DNA from: Ectothiorhodospiraceae bacterium
GTDB lineage: Bacteria; Pseudomonadota; Gammaproteobacteria; HK1
Direction of reading: 5' to 3'
DNA: 64,000 nucleotides
NCBI GenBank assembly: GCA_024234875.1
Contig: JACKNM010000023.1
Location: 1-64,000, forward strand
Of this stretch, positions 51,563 through 59,663 are shown piece by piece. The notes under the pieces were generated by a model. It saw nothing but the letters and a program-made list of their open reading frames with translations. It was not told where the DNA came from and ran no database searches. A program made the translations under genes and the position numbers. The first letter of the stretch is position 1. The number at the start of each line of letters is the position of its first letter.

Positions 51563-52738
51563 TCAGGCGCGGGCGAGCGCGTAGGTCGGCAGCGTCCGCG
51601 CGAACTCCTGGAGCGAGCGGATACCGGTCTCCTCCGCCTCCTTGCACCACTGCTGCAACGACTGCAGCAGCCGCTCATGGCTCGCCGAGCGTTCCTGCCA
51701 GATCCGGCGCAGCTCCTGCTTGTAGCGGTAGACCGTCTCCAGCGTCTGACTGCCGGCCAGCACGTGCTCCAGGTGCTCACGCGCATCGGCGGTCAGGAGT
51801 GACTCGTCGCGCACGATGAGTTGGCGGGCCGACCGGAGCAGGCGCTTGCGCGAGGCATCGGCGCGGCTGAGCTCCTCGGCCACCACCTGCTGCACCACGG
51901 TGGTCGCGTACTCGGCCATGACGTGGAATCGATTCGCGATCACGGCACTGACGGTCTCGTGGTCGGGCTCGGCCTTGTACGGCAGGATGACCATTTGCGG
52001 TGGCAGCTTCTTGACCCGCGCGAGCCCCACGGCCTGCAGCACGCGGATGTACAGCCAACCGATGTCGAGCTCCCACCATCGTGAGGAGAACCGAGCCGAG
52101 CTGGCGAAGGCGTGATGGTTGTTGTGCAACTCCTCACCACCGATGAGGATGCCGATCGGCACGATGTTCGACGAGGTGTCGGCGGTCTCGAAGTTACGGT
52201 AGCCCTTGTAGTGGCCCACGCCGTTGATCACCCCGGCCGCGAACAGCGGAATCCAGGCCATCTGAACTGCCCAGATGGTGAGGCCGATGGGCCCGAACAG
52301 GACCACGTCGATCAGCAGCATGAGCAGGAAGCCCTTGCCGGAGTGGCGCGAGTAGACGTTGCGCTCCAGCCAGTCGTCCGGCGTGCCGTGGCCATAGCGC
52401 TCGAGGGTCTCGGCGCGGCGGGCCTCCACACGATAGAGCTCGGCCCCCTCCAGCAACACCTTGCGAATGCCGTGGACGATGGGGCTGTGCGGATCCTCCG
52501 GACCCTCGACCTTGGCGTGGTGCTTGCGGTGCACCGCGACCCATTGCTTGGTGTCCATGCCGGTCGAGAGCCAGAGCCAGAGACGCAGCACATGGCTCAC
52601 CGCGGGATGCAAATCGACCGCGCGATGCGCCTGGGCGCGATGAAGGAAGAGCGTCACCCCGATGATCGTCAGATGAGTCATCGCGAGCGTGACGAGCACG
52701 TATCCCCACCAGGGGAGGTCGAAGACGGCGAGTGGCAT
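51563..52738 (-). CDS. Acyl-CoA/acyl-lipid delta-9-type fatty acid desaturase
   Basis: A 391-residue membrane di-iron desaturase. Three histidine boxes are visible: HRAQAHR (about 32-38), HRKHH (about 70-74) and HNNHH (about 205-209), with hydrophobic helices between. It puts a double bond in saturated acyl chains under aerobic conditions, adjusting membrane fluidity. Residues about 290-391 are an extra soluble, charged helical C-terminal tail. ATG 52738 gives the normal start. A palindrome upstream (52917-52932) may be an operator. Confidence 0.93.
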   Translation of the reverse strand: MPLAVFDLPWWGYVLVTLAMTHLTIIGVTLFLHRAQAHRAVDLHPAVSHVLRLWLWLSTGMDTKQWVAVHRKHHAKVEGPEDPHSPIVHGIRKVLLEGAELYRVEARRAETLERYGHGTPDDWLERNVYSRHSGKGFLLMLLIDVVLFGPIGLTIWAVQMAWIPLFAAGVINGVGHYKGYRNFETADTSSNIVPIGILIGGEELHNNHHAFASSARFSSRWWELDIGWLYIRVLQAVGLARVKKLPPQMVILPYKAEPDHETVSAVIANRFHVMAEYATTVVQQVVAEELSRADASRKRLLRSARQLIVRDESLLTADAREHLEHVLAGSQTLETVYRYKQELRRIWQERSASHERLLQSLQQWCKEAEETGIRSLQEFARTLPTYALARA

Positions 52739-52916
52739 GCGGTGTCCTGCTGGTTGGTCGATTGTCGAGCGCTGGCACGTGGTGCGGCGACCGTCGGCGG
52801 TGTCCGGGTAACGGCGCCTCCCGCTGCGGGAGAGCTCTGGACCGGTCCACGGGTAGTCGTCCCCAGCTGTCTGAGGAGCCCGCCGACCGCAGAGCATAGC
52901 AGCCCCGGGCCGCGCG

Positions 52917-52932
52917 CGACACGATTGTGTCG
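52917..52932. promoter_or_regulatory. Candidate operator palindrome upstream of the desaturase
   Basis: CGACAC-GATT-GTGTCG: perfect six-base arms about a four-base centre, 179 bases upstream of the desaturase ATG. The form suits a dimeric HTH repressor of the TetR class, as in known desaturase control by DesT or FabR, but the sequence is not their known site. No regulator gene adjoins it. Confidence 0.35.
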
Positions 52933-53036
52933 TCGCTCGCCCTGGCGGGGTGGCGCCGTGTCAGACCGGCCGCGGGATAGTCTACGTCTCCCTCGTCCGC
53001 CCGGCCGGCCGGCTGGTCGGTCGTGGCCCGCTCGGC

Positions 53037-53066
53037 CTGGCACGGACTCGCCGGGGCCGCGATAAT
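53037..53066 (+). promoter_or_regulatory. Predicted promoter at the start of the ABC-transporter operon
   Basis: CTGGCA (53037-53042) and GATAAT (53061-53066), 18 bases apart. The -10 ends only six bases before the ATG at 53073, and no Shine-Dalgarno sequence is visible, so transcription would begin at or next to the start codon. Confidence 0.38.
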
Positions 53067-53072
53067 CGCCCC

Positions 53073-54071
53073 ATGTCGGACACCGAACTGCTGCGGGTCA
53101 GCGCGCTTCGTCGCCGGTTCGGCGAGCGCGAGGCGGTGCGCGACGTGTCCTTCGCGGTGCGGGCGGGACAGGTGGTCGGCCTGCTCGGACCGAACGGCGC
53201 CGGCAAGACCACCACCTTGCAGATGGTGGCCGGAGTCCTCGCCCCCCATGGCGGGAGCGTGAGCATCGCGGGTGCCGACATGCTGGGCGAGCCGGGGCGA
53301 GCCAAGCGCGCGCTCGGCTACCTGCCGGAGCAACCGCCGCTCTATCCGCAGCTGACGGTGGACGAGTACCTGCGACACGCCGCGGCATTGCGCGGGGTCG
53401 CGCGGGTGCGGCGGGCCGCAGCGGTGACGACGGCCCTGGCCCGGTGCGGGCTCGAGTCGGTGGCGACGCGCGTGATCGGCAACCTGTCGAAGGGATTCCG
53501 ACAACGGGTCGGCATCGCCCAGGCGATCGTCCACTCGCCCTCGGTGGTGGTGCTCGACGAGCCGACGGTCGGGCTCGACCCGATACAGATCGTCGAGATC
53601 CGGGCGCTGGTCCGCGAGCTCGGCCGCGAGCACGCGGTGGTGCTGTCGACACACATCCTCCCCGAGGTCCAGGCGGCCTGCGACCGCGTGCTGGTGCTCG
53701 CGGCGGGCCGAATCGTGCTCGAGGCGGACCTTGCGGACCTCGACGCCGAGACCTCGTTGCTGGTCGGCCTGGTGGCACCGCCACCGCTCGAGGCGCTGCG
53801 CGAGGCCTGCCCCGGCGCCACCGTGGAGGTGATCGCGAAGGGCCGCTTTCGCGTCTCACCCGGGGGCCGCGACCTCGCCCGCGGGCTCGCACGGCAGGCC
53901 GCCGCCGGGGGATGGGATCTCTACGAGCTGACCCCGTGTGCACGGTCGCTCGAGTCTCGATTCGTGGAGCTGACCTCGGCCGACGTCGACCACGCGGCGC
54001 CGGGGGGGGAGGCGCGCCTCGGCGAGATCGCGACCGCGCCCGCCGCCGGCGAGCCGGGCACTGCCTCGTGA
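53073..54071 (+). CDS. ABC transporter ATPase (GldA-like)
   Basis: A 332-residue ATPase. Walker A LLGPNGAGKTTTLQM, a GYLPEQPPLYPQLTVDEYL Q-loop, signature NLSKGFRQRVGIAQAI, Walker B VVVLDEPTVGLDPIQI and switch His in LSTHILPEV are complete. The Q-loop text and the family's C-terminal extension (about 225-332) match GldA/NosF-type exporters. First of a four-gene operon; the next gene overlaps by 4 bases. Confidence 0.93.
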   Translation: MSDTELLRVSALRRRFGEREAVRDVSFAVRAGQVVGLLGPNGAGKTTTLQMVAGVLAPHGGSVSIAGADMLGEPGRAKRALGYLPEQPPLYPQLTVDEYLRHAAALRGVARVRRAAAVTTALARCGLESVATRVIGNLSKGFRQRVGIAQAIVHSPSVVVLDEPTVGLDPIQIVEIRALVRELGREHAVVLSTHILPEVQAACDRVLVLAAGRIVLEADLADLDAETSLLVGLVAPPPLEALREACPGATVEVIAKGRFRVSPGGRDLARGLARQAAAGGWDLYELTPCARSLESRFVELTSADVDHAAPGGEARLGEIATAPAAGEPGTAS

Positions 54072-54823
54072 GCGCGCTCGGCCTGGCGACCCACGAGTTG
54101 CGCACATTGTTGCTCTCGCCGCTGGCTTGGGTGCTGCTCGCGCTGTCCCAGGTGATGCTCGGATGGTCCTTCATCCTCCAGCTCTGGGGCTTCGAGCGCC
54201 TCGCGCCGCAGCTCGAGGGGATGGCCGGGGCTCCCGGGATCACCGCCATCGTCGCCGCCCCGGTACTGCGCAACGCGGCCGTCGTGCTGCTGTTCCTGGT
54301 GCCGTTGCTCACCATGCGCAGCATCGCCGAGGAGCGGCGTAGCGGCAGCATCGCGCTATTGCTCTCGTCGCCGGTCACCGTCACCACCGTCGTGCTCGGC
54401 AAATTCCTGGGCGCGGTCGGGTTCGTGACCCTGATGCTCTTGTCGGCACTCCTCCTGCCGTTGAGCCTGCTCCTCGGCTCGACCCTCGACCTCGGCCTGG
54501 TGGCCTGCGCGGCGCTCGGCGTGCTGATGCTCGGCGCCACCGCCTGCGCCATCGGCCTGCTGCTCTCGAGCCTGACCGAGAGCCCGCCGGTGGCGGCCGC
54601 CCTCACCCTCGGCGCCCTGCTACTGCTGTGGGCACTGGACGAGGCGAGCGGCGCGGACGGCGCGGCTGGCGCGGTGGTCGGCTGGCTGTCGCTCGCGAAC
54701 CACCTCGAGGGTTGGCTGCGCGGGGTCGCCGACAGCCGCGACGCGGCCTATTTCGGCCTGCTCGGCGGCGGCGCGCTGGCGCTGACGATTCGCCGTCTCG
54801 ACGCATTGCGGACCATCGGCTGA
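54068..54823 (+). CDS. ABC transporter permease (GldF/ABC-2 type)
   Basis: A 251-residue permease with six predicted helices. TMRSIAEERRSGSIALLLSSPVTVTTVVLGKFLG is the ABC-2/GldF signature segment. GTG 54068 overlaps the ATPase stop (GTGA). It should form the membrane part of the complex with the upstream ATPase. The exported substrate is unknown. Confidence 0.92.
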   Translation: MSALGLATHELRTLLLSPLAWVLLALSQVMLGWSFILQLWGFERLAPQLEGMAGAPGITAIVAAPVLRNAAVVLLFLVPLLTMRSIAEERRSGSIALLLSSPVTVTTVVLGKFLGAVGFVTLMLLSALLLPLSLLLGSTLDLGLVACAALGVLMLGATACAIGLLLSSLTESPPVAAALTLGALLLLWALDEASGADGAAGAVVGWLSLANHLEGWLRGVADSRDAAYFGLLGGGALALTIRRLDALRTIG

Positions 54824-54824
54824 C

Positions 54825-56150
54825 ATGCAGGATCGCACCCGGACGTGGCTCCGCCTGCACCACGCGGTCATGCTGACCCTCGTCGTCGCGGCGATCGCCC
54901 TGCTGGCGATGCTTTCCGAGCGCTACTGGGTGAGCGCCGACTGGACACACGCCGGCCGCAACAGCCTGTCCGAGCCGAGCCGGCGCCTGCTCGAGCGGGT
55001 GGAGGGCCCACTCGTCCTCACCTCCTTCTCGAGCCCCGGCGGCCTCGCCCGCAAGGCGACGTTGGAGCTGGTCGAGCGATACCGCCGGGTGAAGGCGGAC
55101 ATCGATCTCGAGCTCGTCGACCCGGCGCGCGAGCCCGGACGGGTGCGTGAGCTCGACGTGCGCAGCGACGGCGAGCTGCGCCTGAGCCACGACGGCCGTA
55201 CCGTGCGCGTGGAGGGACTGACCGAGGACGCCCTGTCGAACGCGGTGCTGCGCGTCGCCCGTGCCGGCGATCGCTGGCTCGCCTATCTCACCGGGCACGG
55301 CGAGCGCGACCTGCTGGGCAGCGCGCCGACCGATCTCGGCACCTTCTCCGCGGCGCTGCGCGCGCGCGGCTACAGCATTCGCCCGCTGAACCTCACCGAC
55401 GCCGCCTCGGTCCCCGACAACGCGGGCGTGCTGGTGTTGACGCGACCGCGCTCCGATCTCTCCACCGCGGAGGTGCGAGCGGTGCTCGACTTCCTGGCCC
55501 GCGGCGGCAATCTGCTGTGGCTCGGTGACCCCGGCGATCTCCACGGCCTGGCCCCGCTGAGCGAGCAGCTCGGGGTCGGATTCGTCCCCGGCGCGATCAT
55601 CGACCCGGCGAGCGACTCGCCGATCGTCGTCCGCGCGGCGGACTATCGTGCCCACGCCATCACCGAGGGGCTGGCCCAGAACGTCGCCCTGGTGCTCACC
55701 GGCGGGCTGGCCGTCCACGCCTCGGCCTGGCGCGCCACCCCGCTGATTCTGACCCACCCCCGGGCCTGGTCGGAGACCGGGAAGCTCGAGGGCTCGGTGC
55801 GCTACGACGCCGGTGTCGACCACGACGGGCCGCTGGTGGTGGCGGTGGCGCTCGAGCGCACCGCGACCACCGGTGCCGCGCCGCAGCGGGTGGTGGTCGT
55901 CGGCGATGCCGACTTCCTCTCCGACACCTACCTCGCCGAGGGCGGGAATCTCGAGCTCGGGCAGCGCGCGGTCGACTGGCTGTTCGGCGACACCCATCTG
56001 CTCGACATCCCCGCCCGCGCCGCCGCGGATCTCGCGTTCGAGCCAGGAACGACCGGTCGGGTCCTGATCGCGCTCGGCCCCCCGGTCGTGCTACCGCTCG
56101 CACTGGTCGCGATCGGGGTCGTGATCTGGCGCCGGCGCCGACACCGATGA
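54825..56150 (+). CDS. GldG-like membrane protein of the ABC system
   Basis: A 441-residue protein: N-terminal helix (about 15-33), a large extracytoplasmic region, and a C-terminal helix (about 415-435) with an Arg-rich tail. DWTHAGRNSLSEPSRRLLERVEGPLVLTSFSS and RYRRVKADIDLELVDPAREPGRVRELDV are the GldG/DUF7088 block; AYLTGHGERD begins the GATase-like part; VVVVGDADFLSD follows. Companion of GldA/GldF in gliding bacteria, but also common in non-gliders such as this lineage. One base separates it from the permease. Confidence 0.9.
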   Translation: MQDRTRTWLRLHHAVMLTLVVAAIALLAMLSERYWVSADWTHAGRNSLSEPSRRLLERVEGPLVLTSFSSPGGLARKATLELVERYRRVKADIDLELVDPAREPGRVRELDVRSDGELRLSHDGRTVRVEGLTEDALSNAVLRVARAGDRWLAYLTGHGERDLLGSAPTDLGTFSAALRARGYSIRPLNLTDAASVPDNAGVLVLTRPRSDLSTAEVRAVLDFLARGGNLLWLGDPGDLHGLAPLSEQLGVGFVPGAIIDPASDSPIVVRAADYRAHAITEGLAQNVALVLTGGLAVHASAWRATPLILTHPRAWSETGKLEGSVRYDAGVDHDGPLVVAVALERTATTGAAPQRVVVVGDADFLSDTYLAEGGNLELGQRAVDWLFGDTHLLDIPARAAADLAFEPGTTGRVLIALGPPVVLPLALVAIGVVIWRRRRHR

Positions 56151-57079
56151 GGCGTACCCAGCCCCGCAATCGCCTGCCTGCTCGTCGGCCTGCACCGGAT
56201 CCGACCGACCCCGGCCCAGGGCGGGCACTGCGTGCGCGGGCCGCCGCCAACCTGCTCCTGCTCGCGGTGGTCGGCGCACTGCTCGCGGTAGTGCTCCGCC
56301 AGGGCGAGCGCGACGCGGAACCCCCCGAGGCCGGCATCGCGGTGTCGAGCCTGGATCCGGCGCGGATCACCACCATCGAGGTGCTGCGCCGGTCGGAGCC
56401 CGTGGCCCGCGCCGAGCGCGCCGGCGACGGGTGGCGGCTGGTCGCGCCGCTCGCCTGGCCAGCCGACCCGTCGGTCCTCGACCGCCTCGCGGCCATCGCC
56501 GGCGCACGGAGCAGCGAAGGGTTTCGCGCCGCCGGCAACGACCTCGCGCAGTACGGCCTCGCCCCACCACGGCTGGAGCTCCGCCTCCAGGGCCAGAGCT
56601 TCGCACTCGGTGACGTCGACCCACTCGGCGGCCGCCGCTACGTGCTGCACGCCGGCCAGGTCCACCTGCTGCCGGACCGTTACGCCACCATCGTCGGCGC
56701 ATCGGCCGCGGCCTTCGTCCACCCGGCGCTCATCGGTCCGGGGGCCGACCCGGTCGAGATCAGGCTGCCCGGCCTGCACCTGCGTCGAGCCGAGGCGTCG
56801 TGGCGGCTGGATCCCGAGGACCCCGGGGTGAGCGCGGATCGGGTGACGGAGCTCGGCGAGCGCTGGCGACTCGCGCGCGCGGTGCGCACCACCACTGCCC
56901 CGCCCGGCCCGCCGGGCAACGAGCGCGTGGAGGTGACCCTGGGCGGCGAGCCGGGTATCCGGCTGGAGCTCGACGTCCTGCGCACGACCCACGAGACGCT
57001 GTTCGTCAACCGCGCCATCGGCGTCGCATTCCACCTCCCGCGGGCGGGGGCCGAGCGCCTGCTCGCACTGCCTCCGTGA
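56147..57079 (+). CDS. DUF4340 membrane-anchored protein
   Basis: A 310-residue protein with an N-terminal helix (about 33-52) and an extracytoplasmic DUF4340 part (ITTIEVLRRSEPVARAERAGDGWRLVAPLAWPADPSVLDRLAAI; DLAQYGLAPPRLELRL; GRRYVLHAGQVHLLPDRY). The family normally accompanies GldG-like proteins; role unknown. Start overlaps the upstream stop by 4 bases. Last gene of the operon; converges with tatC. Confidence 0.86.
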   Translation: MRRTQPRNRLPARRPAPDPTDPGPGRALRARAAANLLLLAVVGALLAVVLRQGERDAEPPEAGIAVSSLDPARITTIEVLRRSEPVARAERAGDGWRLVAPLAWPADPSVLDRLAAIAGARSSEGFRAAGNDLAQYGLAPPRLELRLQGQSFALGDVDPLGGRRYVLHAGQVHLLPDRYATIVGASAAAFVHPALIGPGADPVEIRLPGLHLRRAEASWRLDPEDPGVSADRVTELGERWRLARAVRTTTAPPGPPGNERVEVTLGGEPGIRLELDVLRTTHETLFVNRAIGVAFHLPRAGAERLLALPP

Positions 57080-57099
57080 CGAGGCCGGCGCGCGGGGGG

Positions 57100-57897
57100 T
57101 CAGTCCGGCCCGGGTGCGGCGCTCGCCGGCTCCTCCTCGCGGCGGACGTACAGCTTCGAGAACAGCACGCCGAGCTCGAACAACGCCCACATCGGCAACG
57201 CGAGCAGGGTCTGCGAGATGGCATCCGGCGGCGTGAGCAACATCCCGACGACGAACGCGCCGACGATGATGTAGGGGCGCTTCTGGCGTAGCGCCTCGGG
57301 CGTGGTGAAGCCGGCCCAGACCAGCAGGATGGTGGCGATCGGCACCTCGAACGCGATTCCGAACGCGAAGAAGATCTTCAGCACGAAGTCGAGGTAACGG
57401 CTGATGTCCGTCATGATCTCGACGCCGTCGGGCACCACCGCGTTGAAGAACCCGAACATGATCGGGAACACCACGTAGTAGGCGAACGCCATCCCGAGAT
57501 AGAAGAGGACGGAGCTGCTGACCAGGAGCGGGAACACCAGTCGGCGCTCGCGCCGATAGAGCCCGGGCGCGACGAATGCCCAGGCGTGGTAGAGCACCAT
57601 CGGCATGGCGAGGAAGATCGCGAGCACCAGTGCGAGCTTGAACGGCGTCAGGAACGGCGCCGCCACCTCGGTGGCGATCATCGTGCCGCCCTCGGGCAGG
57701 TGACGCAGCAGCGGCGCGGCGAGCCAGTGGTAGAGCTCGGAGGCGAACGGAAACAGCGCGAGCAGCAGCACGACCACCGTCAGCACGACCTTGAGCAGCC
57801 GATCGCGCAGCTCGATCAGGTGCTCGACGAAGGTCATCTCCGCCTGATCGACGGCGTCGTCCTCCTTGCTGTCAGGGCTTCGGGGCTGGTCGCTCAT
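57100..57897 (-). CDS. tatC: Twin-arginine translocase subunit TatC
   Basis: A 265-residue protein with six helices. FVEHLIELRDRLLK (the conserved cytoplasmic signal-peptide site, Glu near residue 25), PFLTPFKLALVLAIFLAMPMVLYHAWAFVAPGLYRRERR, and FGIAFEVPIATILLVWAG are diagnostic. TatC receives twin-Arg signal peptides of folded proteins. Overlaps the tatB stop by 26 bases. Confidence 0.97.
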   Translation of the reverse strand: MSDQPRSPDSKEDDAVDQAEMTFVEHLIELRDRLLKVVLTVVVLLLALFPFASELYHWLAAPLLRHLPEGGTMIATEVAAPFLTPFKLALVLAIFLAMPMVLYHAWAFVAPGLYRRERRLVFPLLVSSSVLFYLGMAFAYYVVFPIMFGFFNAVVPDGVEIMTDISRYLDFVLKIFFAFGIAFEVPIATILLVWAGFTTPEALRQKRPYIIVGAFVVGMLLTPPDAISQTLLALPMWALFELGVLFSKLYVRREEEPASAAPGPD

Positions 57898-58336
57898 CCT
57901 CGTCACCCGGCGCCGGGCTCGGCGCATTGGAGGCCTGGTCGACTCCGGCGGCCGCCGTCGACGACGTGGCGGGCTCGGCTCCGGCCCCGTCGATCGCCGG
58001 CGCTGCCGCGGCATCGGCGCGGCCGAACGACTCCGCCTCTTGCTTCACCGAGTCACTGGCCGATTCGAGCTTGCGACGCGCATCGCTCAGCGCGTCCTTG
58101 GTCTCCGCCACCGCGTCCTTGAGGTCGTCGAGGGCCTCTGACCCGCCCAGGGTGCGCTTCAGCTCCTCGGACCGGATCTCGCGCTCGATGTCGTCACGGA
58201 CGTGGTTGACGTAGCGTCGGATCCGCCCGACCCACATCCCCACGTCACGCGCGACCCGCGGCAGACGCTCGGGGCCGATCACCAGCAGCGCGATCACCGC
58301 GATGAGGGTGAGCTCCCAGAATCCGACCTCGAACAT
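57872..58336 (-). CDS. tatB: Twin-arginine translocase subunit TatB
   Basis: A 154-residue protein: one N-terminal helix with MFEVGFWELTLIAVIALLVIGPERLP (the GPERLP hinge is typical), an amphipathic helix, and a long acidic/Ala-rich tail. Partners TatC in signal-peptide recognition. 70 bases after tatA. Confidence 0.95.
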   Translation of the reverse strand: MFEVGFWELTLIAVIALLVIGPERLPRVARDVGMWVGRIRRYVNHVRDDIEREIRSEELKRTLGGSEALDDLKDAVAETKDALSDARRKLESASDSVKQEAESFGRADAAAAPAIDGAGAEPATSSTAAAGVDQASNAPSPAPGDEDERPAPKP

Positions 58337-58406
58337 GGAGGGTGTCGCTCGGGCAGACGCGGCGAGCGTGCAGCCGGCTCAGGCTGCGCCGCCGCGTGAT
58401 GGACCG

Positions 58407-58664
58407 TCAGGCCTTCTGGTCGCGTCCCTGCTTGGCGACCTGCGCATCGATGGCGTCGCCCTTGGCGGCGTCCTCGCTCTCGAGCTGCGCCGTGGTCGAC
58501 TCGTCGTGCTCCTTGTCCGCCGCCTCGGCACCGTCCTTCACCGCCGAGCGGAAGCCGCGCACCGCCGAGCCGAGGTCCGTCCCGAGGTTACGCAGCTTCT
58601 TGGTGCCGAACAGCAGCAGAACGATGACCAGCACGATCATGAGCTGCCAGATACTGATACCCAT
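58407..58664 (-). CDS. tatA: Twin-arginine translocase subunit TatA
   Basis: An 85-residue pore-forming subunit: MGISIWQLMIVLVIVLLLFGTKKLRNLGTDLGSAVRGFRSAV, then a charged tail. FGTKKL and the following GxDLGxAVxGFxxA are family-diagnostic. A possible -10 (CATAAT, 58720-58715) lies upstream, so the tat genes may have a promoter besides read-through from hisI-hisE. Confidence 0.96.
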   Translation of the reverse strand: MGISIWQLMIVLVIVLLLFGTKKLRNLGTDLGSAVRGFRSAVKDGAEAADKEHDESTTAQLESEDAAKGDAIDAQVAKQGRDQKA

Positions 58665-58745
58665 ACGTTCCTCTCCGTCGTCTCTGGCGTCGGGCCGCTC
58701 GGCCAGCGACGCGCATTATGTGTCACCAGTCCGCGCCGGTCGCGG

Positions 58746-59075
58746 CTACCCTCGGCCAACCCCGGCCCGAGCCGCCTTCTCGGCCAGGCCCGAGGTTCCG
58801 GCGCGACGCTCGAGCTCGGCCAGCACCCGGTCGGGGTGCAGATCCAGCGCCGACAGCATGACCAGGGTGTGGAACCAGAGGTCGGCCGTCTCGCGAACGA
58901 CCGCGTCCCGGTCATCACCCTTGGCCGCGATGACCACCTCGGTGGCCTCCTCGCCGACCTTCTTCAAAATCGTATCGAGACCGCGCCGATGCAAGGAGGC
59001 GACGTACGAGCTGTCCGGGTCTGCGGCACGGCGGGCGTCGATCACCCCGGCGAGCTCGCGCAGCACGTCAGCCAT
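58746..59075 (-). CDS. hisE: Phosphoribosyl-ATP pyrophosphatase
   Basis: A 109-residue all-alpha MazG-fold enzyme, second step of histidine synthesis. KKVGEEATEVVIAAKGDD and RETADLWFHTLVMLS carry the metal-binding acids. Overlaps the hisI stop by 8 bases; separate from HisI, not fused as in E. coli. Confidence 0.96.
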   Translation of the reverse strand: MADVLRELAGVIDARRAADPDSSYVASLHRRGLDTILKKVGEEATEVVIAAKGDDRDAVVRETADLWFHTLVMLSALDLHPDRVLAELERRAGTSGLAEKAARAGVGRG

Positions 59076-59451
59076 AGATGGCCTCCGGATCCTTGAGCAC
59101 CGGCTCGTCGATCTGCCACGCGCCGCCGTCGAGGCGCTGGTAGAAGCAGCGCCGGCGACCGGTATGACAGGCGATTCCGCCCGCCTGCTCGACCGTCAGC
59201 AGAACCGTATCGCCGTCGCAGTCGAGGCGCACCTCGCGCACCCGCTGCACGTGCCCGGACTGCTCACCCTTCACCCAGGACCGCGCCCGCGAACGCGACC
59301 AGTAGACGGCGACACCCTCGCGCACCGTGCGCGCCAGCGCCTGGCGGTCCATCCACGCCAGCATCAGGACCTCGCCGGTGGACGCGTCCTGGGCGATGGC
59401 GGGAACCAGCCCGTCGTCGTTCCAGCGCACCGTGTCCAACCAGTCGTCCAT
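59068..59451 (-). CDS. hisI: Phosphoribosyl-AMP cyclohydrolase
   Basis: A 127-residue zinc enzyme, third step of histidine synthesis. VLMLAWMDRQALARTV, SRSRARSWVKGEQSGH, and the three zinc cysteines in VRLDCDGD, IACHTG and RRRCFYQ. ATG 59451 gives the standard start. hisI-hisE-tatABC is the tail of the usual his-tat cluster, here without hisBHAF. Confidence 0.97.
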   Translation of the reverse strand: MDDWLDTVRWNDDGLVPAIAQDASTGEVLMLAWMDRQALARTVREGVAVYWSRSRARSWVKGEQSGHVQRVREVRLDCDGDTVLLTVEQAGGIACHTGRRRCFYQRLDGGAWQIDEPVLKDPEAIYG

Positions 59452-59663
59452 CCGCCGCCCCGCGAGCAAGCACACCATCGGGCTCGAAGCGCGGATGATA
59501 CACCTCCGGGGGACGCCCGGCTCGGCCTGCCTTGACCACCGCGCATCCGCCCCCGACACTTCAGCGTTTGACAGGGGTCGCCCCGGTGGGGGTGGCCCCG
59601 ACGAAATGCCCACCGCGCCCTGGCTGCGGCCCGGTGGCCCCTCTCGTGGAGGACGAGCCCGAG

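Larger units (their letters stand above)
52739..53072. other. Divergent intergenic region, desaturase / ABC transporter
   Basis: 334 bases without a convincing gene. It holds the promoters of both flanking genes. The notable items are a 16-bp near-palindrome at 52917-52932 and a promoter-like pair just before the ABC gene (53037-53066). The rest is GC-rich with several short hairpins such as CCGGCCGGCCGG near 53001-53012. Confidence 0.6.

Noticed and set aside
53073..56150. A true gliding-motility apparatus
   Set aside because: Only the GldA/F/G-type ABC part is present; no GldK-N or SprA-type genes, and such ABC operons occur widely in non-gliding bacteria.
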